This document shows positions 35,051 to 47,105 of a stretch of DNA of 64,000 nt, one piece after another. This DNA comes from Ophioderma brevispina (Eukaryota > Echinodermata > Ophiuroidea > Amphilepidida > Ophiodermatidae): NCBI GenBank assembly GCA_023653785.1, contig JAMKCH010012676.1, positions 1 to 64,000 on the forward strand, given 5' to 3'. Both the position numbers and the translations under genes were made by a program. The notes under the pieces are model-generated. The model was not told the DNA's origin. It did no database searches and saw only the letters and a program-made list of their open reading frames with translations. Every line of letters starts with the position of its first letter. The stretch's first letter is position 1.

Positions 35051-38000
35051 TGGCAGGTCAACTGTCAGACAGGGTCAATGTCATATACATAAATGGTCCA
35101 ATTCAGCGTCATTTGATGTAATTCAATCACAATACGTCAAAAACCATGTACTGAGCTAGAGGCAATTATTGAAGATGTTTCCAGAAGAAGAAAGAAGAAA
35201 CGCATCAAACAGAACAGGCCGGCTGTACTAAGCTTTCCCTTGATTATTGATGTAGGGGTATGTGGGTGGGACTATTAAAATAAAAAATCGACTAAATTTG
35301 ATGCTGCCTCCTCCTATTGATCTCTGTCAAGGATTTCCACAACATACGTGCTTTATGTTCCTAAAAATAGCAAACTTAGAAAAGCACGTTTGCATGTGTT
35401 TAGGCTTTGAAATTGGCAAAGGAAGTATTTAAACTTGGGTTTTGATACCTGCTATGTTTGTAGAGTTTTGACAGCGTTACGTATGTCTGTGGGCTTGATA
35501 ATGAGTAAATATCTCTAAGGATATTATTACTATGCCATCACCTAAAGAATTTTCTTCATTTTGTAACCTTAAGTGCTGACTTTGAGTTTCCTATAAAATT
35601 TTCGTGCATGTAATTAAAATAGTTACTAGAACTAAAGATGGTGAATCCACATTTTATTCAATTCAAGGCTTGATTTCTTCTTTCCTCCATGAACTTGATC
35701 AAAGCTTAGATTTTTTCACAGCGTTAGTAAATTTGACACATTATTTATATGCAGAAAAGGATTTGTTAAACACTTGAGGACACCCTCCTCTGAAATCTCA
35801 GAGGTCGCCTTTAGCTTGTTTTTTTCATGGTCTTTAAGCTGTTAGAAAAGCCTATTTTCATCTTAAAATTGATGTATGCATTAAAAAAAGGCATGCACGC
35901 ATATAACAACCATCCAGTATACATGGAGTTCGATAGAGAATTATGAATCAGTGGAATTTGCCTCGACTCCAAGGATTTTGAATACACTTCATATCCATAT
36001 TCCTAACGGGTTCAAAATTTTTTTAAGACGGACGCTGAGATTTCCCTAACCAATGTCCTTTATCTAGGAAATCACAACTTTGTATCAAAAATTCTTGATG
36101 GCGACTTTTATCAATACACACATATCTTTGGTACTAATCACTTTACATAAAATTTACAAACATCAATCAAAAAATCTGATTCATGTGAAAGACCCATTGA
36201 ATTTTGTTTATTTGAAACCATTAATTTTGCTTACCCCTCTGGGGATGGGCCACTCAACATCAATTTCATTGACACATAGATATCAATATATCGTCAATCT
36301 CCTCCTGCATTTATTGGGTATCAGAATACCTTCACTACATTTCTCGTTTGTACTGCATTCTTCAGCAGTTCAGTGGCAGCATATCAAAGTATGGTTGACC
36401 AATATACATGCTCCATCAGGGTTCGACTTTTATTTTGTATTTAATACAATGCGTATCCATTGATAAGTAACTAATTAATTGGTATTCCTTCTTGACTTCA
36501 GATCCGTAGAATGCATGCACAGCATGATATATGCCCTGTAGAATAAAATAAGTCAAAACACATGATTAAGAATGATCTTTTATTTGCCTCAAACACCACT
36601 TGGAGAAACGATCATACTTTGACGTTTTGCTTCATTCCATGCATAATGTTCACAAAGTACTGCAAAGAAGGAATTCCTCTTCGCTGACAGAATGTTACCA
36701 TTGAATCAGTGAAATGTACCAATTTCAGTGCAAAATAAAACATCAGTGCATTGCATTTCCTACTAAGGTATATTCTATGATTTGCTGTAAGTGAACCAAA
36801 TTACAGAAATTTGTCTCCTAAAAAATCTCATTCTTGTCCTTAATTCCTGAACAAACGAAACTTTTTCCTGCACGCAATTTATAAATGCTTGACGTCATAG
36901 TAAAAGTGCGGTCTATGACAACGTGGTACAGTGTTTGTGTGTGTGTTGTGGGTGTTTGGTGTGTGTGAAAAGACGAAATAACATCAAAGTCAGACAGGGA
37001 ATACTTTTGATTTAGTTCAATTACATATGGGCGGACCCGCAGGAAGGTCATCAACCTCGGCAAGCAATCCGGACAATGAAGTGAAGTGTTCCGCAATTAT
37101 GGGATAAGTCCTTTAATGATTACAACTACACAATGTGTATTTTTGTGTGTGAAACTTTTGACCAATCGGACGGGAATCACGGTATTGTTCAAGAGGGCGC
37201 TATTCAAACAACCTGGGCCATGTGTTCGTTGGTGTCAAGAAACGCGGAATAGCGATAACATACGTACTCGTAAATGGAAACAATGTTACAAACGCGAAAT
37301 AAGTGATGAGAACCCGTCGATTTTGATTAGGGGGAAAAAGACAAAAATGTTAATGGGATTCATTAGCACGAAGTATTCCAGGCTCTGCGGTGCTAACATA
37401 AATGAGCCAAGTTCCGGGTTCGCGCTTTGTTGTTGCGTATGTGACACGCATTCATGTATGTTGAATGCTTTCCTTCGCGCTCAACCAATTTTCGAACTCC
37501 TCCAAACTAAAAATATCACAACGCTATGGTTAATTCCCGGTTCATTCGTAGCTTCCGGGACATCCGGACTTGTTGCTCTAAATGTAGGTGGGTTTCTGAA
37601 AAAGTTATTAATATTTACAATTTGAGAGTCTGACGTCAAAGTTTTGTGTACTGTGTTTTACCGCCTGTTGAGACTGCGTAAGCCTCATACTCAACGATCA
37701 CTGACTATCATAGAATTCACTGCGTGTGATAATATCAGGCTCACTTGTTAACTCGCGTTTATACTCTGTGTGTAGGTGAGGTGGAGTTTGGCCAGGGAAG
37801 TGGGGTGGGAGGAAGTGAACACGTCTCACCTAAAAATCTTAGCGCGCCCCGTTTGAACCTGATCCTATTATACCTTAACACTGAATTTACGAGCCTTTCT
37901 CCATTTTGCAGTCGCAGCGATATCAGTGGCTGTCTCAGGACAGTGAAGTTAGAGAAATAAAAAAAGACATTGAGAGGGAGTGGAGGGGGACGTAAATTTG

Positions 38001-38397
38001 CAGTGCAAATTCAAACTTATTGATCCTGCTGTTCGGTATCAAAGAGTTAGCGGATGTGTCCGACGTCTCAATTACTGCAAAAATATTTTACCGAATCGAC
38101 CGCAATCAGGTTATCAAAAGTAGAGGACATTAGGAAATTCAAAAGAGGCATTTTCTACAAATGCTAACATCTGCGTTACACACTTTCATTTCGATGAGAC
38201 TGACAATTTGAACCCTGATTAATTGAAACTATTTACAAAACCAGGTCGCCATTTTTCAGCTTTTCAATTTTTAAAACACGTCCATGTGGTGCGAATGCTG
38301 CCCTTGAAGGACAAATAAGACACTGATCTGTTACAGTATGAACCCAGTCGAGAGTATCAGCCCGGAAACTTTAGACGTGCATTTTAGTTGGAAAATA
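35051..38397. other. Non-coding or unrecognised
   Basis: Mostly unique DNA. A (GT)n stretch lies at about 36,931-36,966. An open frame at 37,086-37,625 (179 codons) has no recognisable domain and no supporting signals. A short lysine/arginine-rich frame near 35,155-35,250 (SRRRKKKRIKQNRP) could be an exon fragment but has no clear splice sites. I support no gene here. Confidence 0.4.
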
Positions 38398-39440
38398 TCA
38401 GGTCTTGGACTCCTGTGACCCCAAATGACCTTTGATCAAAATTCATTAAGTAACTTTTGTAGGGCGATGCCAAATTACACAACATACATGAGACACGTGA
38501 TCACAAGTATGTAATCTATAAAAGTTAGTGATGAAAGGTCACGTAATTTGATCTAGTATTTTGACCTTTGACCCTCAACCATGGGTCAATGTGATGGGGT
38601 CTGATTGAATTTTGAGGACCTCTCATCATACTAAGGATGGGAAAAAAGATTTTCTATTGAACTTGTTTAAATTTTACCACACAGTAAATATCATTGACCT
38701 TAGTGCCATAGATTGACCTTTGATCAAAATTTCATGAAGTAACCATTTGTAGGGGGTGTCAAACTACACACATACACTGAGTCACGAGTTCATACTATGT
38801 AATCTGTGGAAGAAGTAGTGATTTGAAGTGTAAACGTAATTTGAAGTATTTTGACCTTTGACCCCTAAACCAGGAGTCAAGTGATGGGGTTCTGATTACT
38901 TATTGACCTTTCATCAATTACTACAGGATAGGATAAAAGATTTTCTATTTGAACTTGTTTTAATTTTTCAATTGTATTTTTGTTTTGTGGTTGTATTATT
39001 TGATCAAAATTCATTAAGAAATTTGGGGGGAGTAACGCTGAACCACATAATAGGAGCCGTGATCATTACATGTAATTTGTAACAGGAGTAGTGATTTGAG
39101 GTAACGTAATTTGATGTTATTTTGACCTCTGACACTCTAAATATGTGTCATATGACAAAGTCAGAATGGACTTTTGTGTGGTGATGTACTACAAGATTGA
39201 CCAGCATTAGTTTGAGATTGAGCTATTCTAGATCCTTTGCATGGTTAACGTTGTTGACCCCTTCCACCCGGCGGGACCCTATCGTGCGGCCCCTTTGACC
39301 ACCAATCGGGTCATGTCAAAAGTTTCGGTGTGCATGTACTTGTCCTGTGACCAGTTTTGGTCAAAATGGGATGTCCATGTGAGAATTAGCATGTGACAAG
39401 CAAGAAAGAAAACGAAAGAGAGAAAGAAAGAAGAAAGAAA
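38398..39440 (-). repeat. Satellite family A, inverted copy
   Basis: Reverse complement of the array at 3,360-9,010: 'gtgaccccaaatgacctttg' and 'atcaaaattcattaagtaac' recur about every 300 bp (38,420, 38,700, 38,990). The far end (about 39,410-39,475) matches the 'tttctttcttctttctgtc' segment of the forward array in reverse. Non-coding. Confidence 0.85.
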
Positions 39441-40802
39441 CCGTACAGAAGAAAGAACACAGTCGGTTCCTTGACGTGTACAAAAACCGCGGCCCGCGAA
39501 AGTAACAAAAAGATAACCTCAAAACCAAATTCTCGATGCTGAGTACGCCCAACGTAAAGGTAATTGAGCTTGGCCTTTGGGATTGCGACTATTCTGTCCT
39601 TTATACGTGTCGCTGGCATTGATATCAACTAATAATACGGAAGCTCAGAAAAATAATCTGAAACCAGTTATCATAGTTTGGAATTTTATTTCCAAATATG
39701 ATGGCAGCCGGCCGACAAAGTCCTAGAAGATAGATAGAAAGGTATCTCAAGTCGGCGTGATTCATGTCACGCTCCCAGCGTCTGGAAGGCTAAAAAAAAA
39801 TGGAATTGGCAAGCGATTGTGAAATTGAGCGTGTCCCCGAAAGTGCACGACACGGGGGAACTGTAAACGTGCAAGTATGCTAGCGGCCGAAGCGGCCAGA
39901 CCACTACAGTAGTATTGCGAAGATAAACTGAAAAAAAAAAATGACGAAAACGGCGTGCTAACTTCGACTATGAACCTTGTGATCTTTACCGGCCTGAAAT
40001 ACCAGACAGCATAATCATATCGGCTTAATTTCAACTTATACGCTTCGGTGGTGTCAACGCTTTCTCACTTTTTATCAATTTATTTTTCTCACGATGTTAA
40101 CACCATAATTGCGCCAAAAATTACAAAAATATGTCATTACAAAAAAAAGAATGATTTGTGAACGCTTTTAGGGACAGTATTTAATTACTAATTAAGTCAA
40201 AGGCATAATAGTCTAGTGCATATTAAATTTTCGGTAATAAATGTTACCATGGATCGGATATACGAATGCACGAATGTGGACCATTTGTGCACATGTACAG
40301 ATTTGTGACATGTTTTAATCGAGGCTAAAATTTATTTTTCGCCTTAGGGGAATAGGACATTACGAGTTCTATACGATAAATATCGCGTTGGAACTGAGGA
40401 CACGTAAACACGAAATTACAGGTGCAACAAATGCGTGTGCCATTGAACCCGCTTAGAATTGCAAGACGGCAAACAGCAGAAACGAGTTGGTCTGTCAACA
40501 TTTTCTCGAGGTTGCTCTTCTCACAAAATATGTTATTTAGCTCTTCAAATAGTCAAATCATTTTAAGTTTCAAAATTATATGTTTTATGAGGAGGGAACA
40601 AACAAAAAGTGATGTGGAGCATTGACATGTATCGTAAATGTTAGGATGTTTTTATCAGATGTGAAACTGGTGCAACTCTTGTTTTCTTGAAATATCGGCG
40701 ACACGTACAACGAACGTTTTTCAAACCCTTTATAATAAATGAGGTGAACATGGTGAAAGTGAAAGGTCTATGGCAGGTATTTTGCACCTGAACTTATTCT
40801 AA
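39441..40802. other. Non-coding, no recognised feature
   Basis: Unique-looking sequence with some CpG-containing stretches. Open frames on the minus strand (39,361-40,034) are short and unsupported. Confidence 0.4.
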
Positions 40803-41115
40803 TAATCAGTTTTTATATAGCGCTTTATCACTGTAAACAGTCTCCAAGCGCTGTTGCCTATTATTATTACGCCGCCATTAGGAAATCGTCACAATCATTT
40901 CGCTTCATGTAGGTGGATGCTGGCCAAGCGCACTCCCTATCAGCACTTGGATTGTAATATCCCCACCACATGACAGCTCCCCAGATTTTCGCTTGGGTCG
41001 GCGAGGCATTGAGATTAAGTATCTTGCCCAGGTACACAAACACGTTGGCCACGGCGGGGCTCGAACTCACGCCCTAATGATCACGAGTCCTGCACTACTG
41101 GACCACACGCGCTCT
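40803..41115 (-). mobile_element. tRNA-derived SINE
   Basis: The minus strand begins near 'tgagagcgcgtgtggtccag' and has a box-B-like 'gagttcgagcccc' (41,056-41,068 on +). Its tail carries 'aaagcgctatataaaaac' and ends in ATT repeats. The layout and tail match the SINE at 49,655-49,885. Confidence 0.65.
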
Positions 41116-41366
41116 CAAAAATGATTGTAATGCCGTGATCTATTCTGACTACCAACTGCGATAATGTTGTCATTGACAATGATATTGTCTTAATGACATT
41201 GTTTTAATATTAACAATTTCGCTTGCTTTTAACATCTTTTCCTAAATACTTCTGTTATCTCTCGTACCAGATCACTCGGTATTTATCATCGTACTGTATT
41301 TTGCTGTATTTTGTGATGAACAAAATCAATATTCTTCTTCTTGCGTATGAGGCCTCGAGGCAGCAG

Positions 41367-41990
41367 CTAAATGTGTTGAATTTGGTGGAGCCAGCTCACT
41401 GTTGATTGGTTGGGGTTTGAGAAGTCTATATCCACCGATGGAAGAAGGCACTCAATGAGAATGTGATCTGCAGTATGTGATGGAGAGCTACATTGACATG
41501 CAGGAGATGGTCGCAGCCCCCATCGGTGCATATTGCTGTTGAAACGACCGACTCCTGTGCGAATCCTGTTCAAGGTGACACATTCCTTAGTGGATAGTGG
41601 AAGATTGCTACCATGTTCCATGTCTGTAAGGTGTTGAATGGGGAGCTGGAGAGCTAGCAGCGTGTCAACAGAAAGGTCGACGAGAGCGCAGTCTCTGTTT
41701 GCCAAGCATGTGTGATTCTTTGACAGTGTTATGTTATGCAGTAGGTGCTTGTTGTCCAACAGAACCTTATTCACCAGTTTATGTGTGTGTTGTTCTCTCC
41801 GAAGCACTACAGGTGCACTGGTAGAAACTCGGATGGAATGGGACGAAGGCAGCCAGTAATGGTTTCCATGGTCTCGTTGAGTACTGTGTTCAGCTTCTTT
41901 GTGTGAGAGCTATTGCACCAAGCTACGGCGGCATCAGCAGCGCTGTAGACAGAGCCAGAGTACGTAGAGTGGATGGGCTAGCACCTCCAT
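41367..41990 (-). pseudogene. LINE reverse transcriptase C-terminal fragment
   Basis: The minus strand reads WCNSSHTKKLNTVLNETMET and ITGCLRPIPSEFLP. After a stop (near 41,812) follows an open frame of 146 codons containing TLNRIRTGVGRFNSNMHRWG and the zinc-knuckle-like CQCSSPSHTADHILIEC. These are the conserved post-RT region and C-terminal end of jockey/CR1-clade non-LTR retrotransposons. Catalytic RT motifs are absent. A fragment of the same type of element lies in the opposite orientation at 42,370-42,750. Confidence 0.8.
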
Positions 41991-42060
41991 GAAGATCCAG
42001 TAAGGCTGCTTATTCCTCGAAGACACCTTTGCACATACTGACTCGAGATGCTGCCGATAA

Positions 42061-42365
42061 GTAATAATAATAATAATAATAATCCAAATTTATAAAGCGC
42101 AAAACACAATAAGATTGTCTCGATGCGATAAAGAATACAAAGAAGAATAAGTTATATGAAAAAACTGCATGACTACAACAGCAAAAGCGATGCAACACAA
42201 GTGGGCAGAAAATGATGATCAAAGAAGGTGAAAAACAACATCATTGATATGCATCTTTAAAGAGATGTGTCTTTAGCAGGCTCTTAAACTGGGAGACACT
42301 GGAAGCTTGTTGGATGTGATCTGGGAGGGCGTTCCATAGCCTCGGGGCGGCTACAGCTGCTGATC
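42061..42365. mobile_element. SINE between two LINE fragments
   Basis: A (TAA)n run (about 42,061-42,083) is followed by 'tttataaagcgcaaaacaca' and later by 'ggagggcgttccatagcctc' and 'ggggcggctacagctg'. I remember these phrases as recurring together in a high-copy SINE of marine invertebrates. The orientation (tail at 42,061) is inferred. Confidence 0.55.
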
Positions 42366-42369
42366 AAGC

Positions 42370-43050
42370 TTCACTCCCAGATAACTCAGCAAACGCAAGA
42401 CTGTCAGCTCTGTTCTTCGCCTTGCAAATCGATGCGCAAAAGAGAACTTATTATCACTCTAGATGGAGATACACTGTCACACGACCCAACACGGAAGTAC
42501 CTTGGCGTCACAATGGACCGCGGCCTTACTTTTAACCAAGGCAGTCGCTGCAAAGACGCAGTTTCGTGTCAATCTCCTCAGAAGGCTAGCAAAAACTGGA
42601 TGGGGTGCATCTTTCGACACTTTACATACGTCAACTGTTGCTTTGCATACTCAACTGCTGCGAATCAGTTTGGAGTCACAGTGTATACCCACACACGATG
42701 TCTGGCATAGACCCTGCAAACCTCAGGAGGAACTTTCAGACGATTAAGCTCGCTTAGAAGTGTGACGAACCTAGTAGCCTATATCTTCAACAACACCCTT
42801 TGAGGATCAGAGAATTCCACGGAATTGCTTTGCTACCCAATCCATGACACTGCAGTCGCAGTATCCCTTACGGATCATCCTGGATCAATAAAGCGGACTG
42901 CGCAAATAGTCATCCTCTTACCTGAACCTAAGACAGTTTTTGGACAAGGGCAATCTAGCAAGCCCAAAGGCTGTGGACCTTGATAGGAAATCATGGGTCA
43001 CCCTCACATCTGGTTAAAGACGGGATCTTCCACTGTGATTTTGGACTTGC
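42370..43050 (+). pseudogene. LINE reverse transcriptase fragment (thumb region)
   Basis: One frame reads TRKYLGVTMDRGLTFNQ, the conserved block that follows the catalytic YADD region in jockey/CR1-like reverse transcriptases. After a frameshift near 42,540 a second frame continues with AVAAKTQFRVNLLRRLAKTG and WGASFDTLHTSTVAL. No RT catalytic motif is present. Beyond about 42,750 the similarity fades. Truncated and dead. Confidence 0.7.
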
Positions 43051-43424
43051 ACAAAGAACGAAATCGAACGAACGAAACAAAGCATTCCAACGCAAAACCT
43101 GGGGATGACTCTTGAAATTAAACAAACATAATTACAACGAAAGAAAAAAAGGAAAGAAACGGCATGGGGCTTTTAAGGAAAGGGCCCAAGCAAAGAACAA
43201 TCCAGCGACACCTCTGGGTAAATCAAACAAAAAATGCTGGTCAAATGTGCTCCTAAAAAGCTGACAATGAATCCATTGGCAAAAATATGGTGACTAAAAA
43301 TGACCATATAACCTCTGTCGCCTCTTCTTGAAAACTTTCCAAATGGTCAAATTCTTTTAAAAAAAAAAAAAAACAGCCAATGTCGTTCCCCGTATATAAA
43401 AAGGGGAAACACACGTTCTTGGCG

Positions 43425-45165
43425 CATTTGGCTGAAAGACAAACTACAGACCAATAGCATTAACATCCATCGTTTTGGCCAAAAGCGCTGAACAATTGGT
43501 TTGTGTGAACTTAGACTCAATATTCGTGTTAATGGGTCTGCTTTTTGAAAACAACCAGCATGGTTTACGTACGGGGCCTGGCCATCCATTGCAAAAAAAA
43601 ACTATATGTGAGGCAACAACTGGATATGCCTTGGCGTCCCCAACTTGATTCGACTTTCAAAATCCAGATGATGTATTGCGACCTAATTTCAATGGGACAA
43701 CAGTTCGGGGCATTGATCAACTTTTCCTTCATTCATTTTATACATGAACAAAAAACCGATGGTTAAATGTTGGTTCCCATGTTAAAATTAGACAACTTCT
43801 GGCCCTGGGACCCAGTCGACAGGCAACACGGTTACGTTCGTGGTTTGGTCTAACTCAGAGTGGAATCTGGTTTTATCAGGGAGTCCCTCAAGGGGATCTG
43901 TTGCCGGGGCCCTATTGTTCAACCATTATGTAAAGGAAAAATATGTCAAGATTTTTGTCAAGTCAGTTTGGACTTGACATCATTAAAATTTTGTACCAAA
44001 ATTCACGTAATTCCCCGAAAAAAAAAAACTAAATTTACAATTTGATGTAAAATTAACCAAACAAAAATAGAGGGCATTTTAATTTTGCTTTTTTGACGAC
44101 GAAGAAAGAAAAAGAATAACAAACGGGCGGATTTTCGGGGGCCACGGCTTCAAGTGATTCAAAATGCGCCCAATTTTTGCCTTCCCGTGACGTCAACAGT
44201 GATGACCAAAACATCGTGTTGACTCGAATTGGTATTGCCTACCCTGTAATATTGATGGATTAATGAAAGTAATAATAAAATTTGAAAATAAGTTACAGAA
44301 TGAAATATTTTGTTTCATTTCGTTGTGTTTTAATTATTATTGAAGTGACAACACTGCGATATGATGGTCACAACGACGTAAATTATGGATGTTCATCACT
44401 TTGACGTCACCATTTGCCTGCGATGTGGATTTGTCGGAATCGTTTTCGAGTAAGCTATTGGGCGGAAAATTAAAAGGGCAAAATACTCAACAAATGTGGA
44501 CAATTTTCAACTTATTTTGATTTATATGTAATCTACGTTACTTAAGCTTTCCATCCATACCAAATTTTCCAAATATTCAGAATCATGACATATTTCCTTT
44601 AACGATCTCATTCTTCATATGCATTCGTCTATATACCAATATGCTGACGACATTTCAAGGAATTAGTACTTATTCTGTCGTGCTTCAATCCGACCTGGAT
44701 GATAGAAATTGGTAGTCAGACCATAAAATAATGCTCTTAAACTCTGGAAAGTGTCAAGTTATGTGCATTACCCGGTTCAAAGTAAAGAGCTGTAAAGCCT
44801 ATTCCTTCTATGTAAATAATAACCAACTCGTAACAACTGACACTCTTCGCCTCTTGGGCGTGATCAGTGCTAGTGATGTGACATGGAATTCTCATGTAAA
44901 TGCAGTTGTCAAAAAGTGCAATAATTTTGGGATTGTTCGGACAAATAACACAGCTGTTCTTCTGAAGCTCTACATAGTTGCCTTATAATACCAGATATGG
45001 ACTACTGTGCACCTGGGAATGTGTACCGTAAATACAATGTTGAGAAATTAGATCAAATTCAGCATAGGGCTAATCGGCTTATTTTAGATCAACGCAGGGG
45101 GCAACAGTCTTTTGAAGACTGTGTAGTCTTAATCTTCCTACGCTGAAGTGGACTATTTCACAGCT
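43425..45165 (+). pseudogene. Degraded CR1-like LINE reverse transcriptase
   Basis: Scattered but ordered RT blocks on the + strand. NYRPIALTSIV lies near 43,440 and NQHG near 43,555. GVPQG, the motif before the active site, lies near 43,880. The active-site tetrad YADD occurs in IYQYADDISR near 44,635, followed by an open frame (44,731-44,988) with LNSGKCQVMCITR and LRLLGVISASDVTWNSHV, then DYCAPG and HRANRLILDQRRG up to about 45,120. About 0.65 kb of unrelated sequence (about 43,930-44,590) separates GVPQG from YADD. Many frameshifts; inactive. Confidence 0.7.
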
Positions 45166-45545
45166 GTTTGAACCCATGCAAATTGTCTCTTTTATTTTAA
45201 GAGCAATTTTAAGCAATGGCGACACAATTTTGACAACTGATGCAAGAGCTATTATCTCCGCAAAAAATCAGAAAAATCCATTGCGGGAATCTTGCCATAT
45301 AGGCCTAAAAAGATCATAATTTGTATGTTATAGCGCCCTCTATATGCATATTTCCCCTAGAAGGACGTGTAAAACTAGGTTTTTATGAAAATTCCTATTT
45401 GCCCGCAATGAAATTTCACCAAATCTACACAGGATGTAGTTATTGGAATAAATATTCCAAATTAGTTGCCAAAAGTGTGTCGCCGTTGTGTTTTATTCTC
45501 GTTTTGGCATAATAAATGAGAATTTCAAACATCTGTGATTTGTCA
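45166..45545. other. Non-coding spacer
   Basis: No recognised feature between the LINE remnant and the foldback repeat. Confidence 0.4.
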
Positions 45546-45549
45546 GTAT

Positions 45550-46130
45550 CTGCGATCACTATCCGAAGGGTCATTGCTCCGAAAGATTTTTATTCAGAAA
45601 ATGAAATAAGGATTATTAATCCGAAAGTTATTTTACCCGAAAGGTTTACTCCCAAAGGTTATTTCGAAAGGTCGTTTCTCCGAATTTTCGGAATATCGAC
45701 CTTTCGGGATAAAAAAATCCAGAGGTTTTCTACTCCGAAAAGTCATTACTCTCTCTGAAAGGTCGATTCTCCGAATTTTCGGAATCATCGACTATTCGGA
45801 GTAAAACCTATTTTTGGTTAGGGTTAAAGTTAGCGTTATGTAGGTTGAGCACAAATCTTCCTTAAGGGTTTTATTCCAAACGGTTGTTATTCCGAAAAAT
45901 TGATAATACAAACATTCTGAGAAACGACCTTTCGGAGTCCTAAAACCTTCGGAGCAATGACCCTTTTTTCGATTTTGGGATAATGACCTTTCGGATCAAT
46001 TGCCATTCGGATTAATTTTTACCTTTTAAGAAATTATCATTCGGTGCAAATGTCTTTCGGAATAAATATCTCGGTAATAACCTTTCAGAACAAAACCCGT
46101 TCGGGCAAATGACATGTTGGAACATCGACC
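45550..46130. repeat. Foldback repeat built of 'CCGAAAGGTC' words
   Basis: The left half (to about 45,790) repeats words such as 'tccgaaaggtc' and 'tccgaattttcggaat' every 20-30 bases. The right half (from about 45,860) repeats the complement ('gacctttcgga'). The two halves can pair as one long imperfect hairpin. The centre contains 'tttttggttagggttaaag'. No coding sequence; the short frames across it reflect the repeat words. Confidence 0.75.
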
Positions 46131-47105
46131 TGCACCTAATAACATTGCCAGCAAGTTGTGCCCACTTTTTGAAACTATTTTTGTTGCATTATGTAGAATT
46201 TAGAATACTTATGTATAAAATCACACCTTAAGTGATTAAGACGAAAACGCTGTTTTTATGTTTACAGTAATAAAACAATATGACTTAGTATTAGGCCTAT
46301 ACATGCTATACGAGCTTATACGTTTTTTAATTGCACGACATAAATTTATTTTGTCTGTCCAAATAAACCTCTCAAACTTTCTCGGTAATAGTTCCATACA
46401 ACTGGCAATCAAGTCTAAATGTAGAGAAATTTCTAACCGTTCATTGCGCCTTACTATCCAAAGTATAATCTACCACCATTTACGATACCGTAAACTAATA
46501 CCTCTCCATATACACTAAAATAATATTTGGATATGATTTGTCTATTTGCGAAATTAAGTGCAAACGCAGCATGCAGCTTATTGAATGGAAACCACCGCAC
46601 ACTTGGACGTGTGCTATGGAAACGAAATTCAACTACATTTTGCGACTGCATGTCAATCAAAGCAGACGATTGTCGTAATTGGTTTAAGCGAGATTTGGGG
46701 CTGTACAAGTCTGCTCTTGGCTCGACGGACGACGCATTTAACCAATGGAAGCGTGCGCCTGTTTTGATTGACTGATGACGGAGGGCGCACAAAAAAGTTG
46801 TTAAATTTTGTCTTTTACTCTATAACATAACAGACACCAGAAGACATTGCAATCGTACCGCGAAAGATTTTATTAGCTGTAATTGCAGCACCGATACGCC
46901 GACAAAACACATTCAAGTATGTCGTGCACAAGTTATGTAAGCAAATGTAATAAAGGCAAGCTTCGGTTTTCAGGGAAAACAGTTGGCGAGTTCATGATTT
47001 TGTGTTGATTTTGCTTTTAGAAAGTACGAGACAAATTATGACATAACGAGAGGGACCGGAGTGCTGTGAATTAGCATGTTAGGTTGACCTAGAGGGACGT
47101 ATGTA
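46131..47105. other. Non-coding, no recognised feature
   Basis: Open frames on both strands at 46,454-46,792 overlap in antisense and match nothing I know. No gene supported. Confidence 0.4.

Noticed and set aside
35155..35260. Basic peptide frame (SRRRKKKRIKQNRP) as a nuclear-protein exon
   Set aside because: Very short, no clear acceptor or donor, no recognisable family.
36080..36463. 127-codon + strand frame
   Set aside because: No family resemblance and no supporting signals.
37086..37625. 179-codon + strand frame
   Set aside because: No recognisable domain, signal peptide or membrane segment, and an unremarkable start. It is long for this AT-rich sequence but not enough to call a gene.
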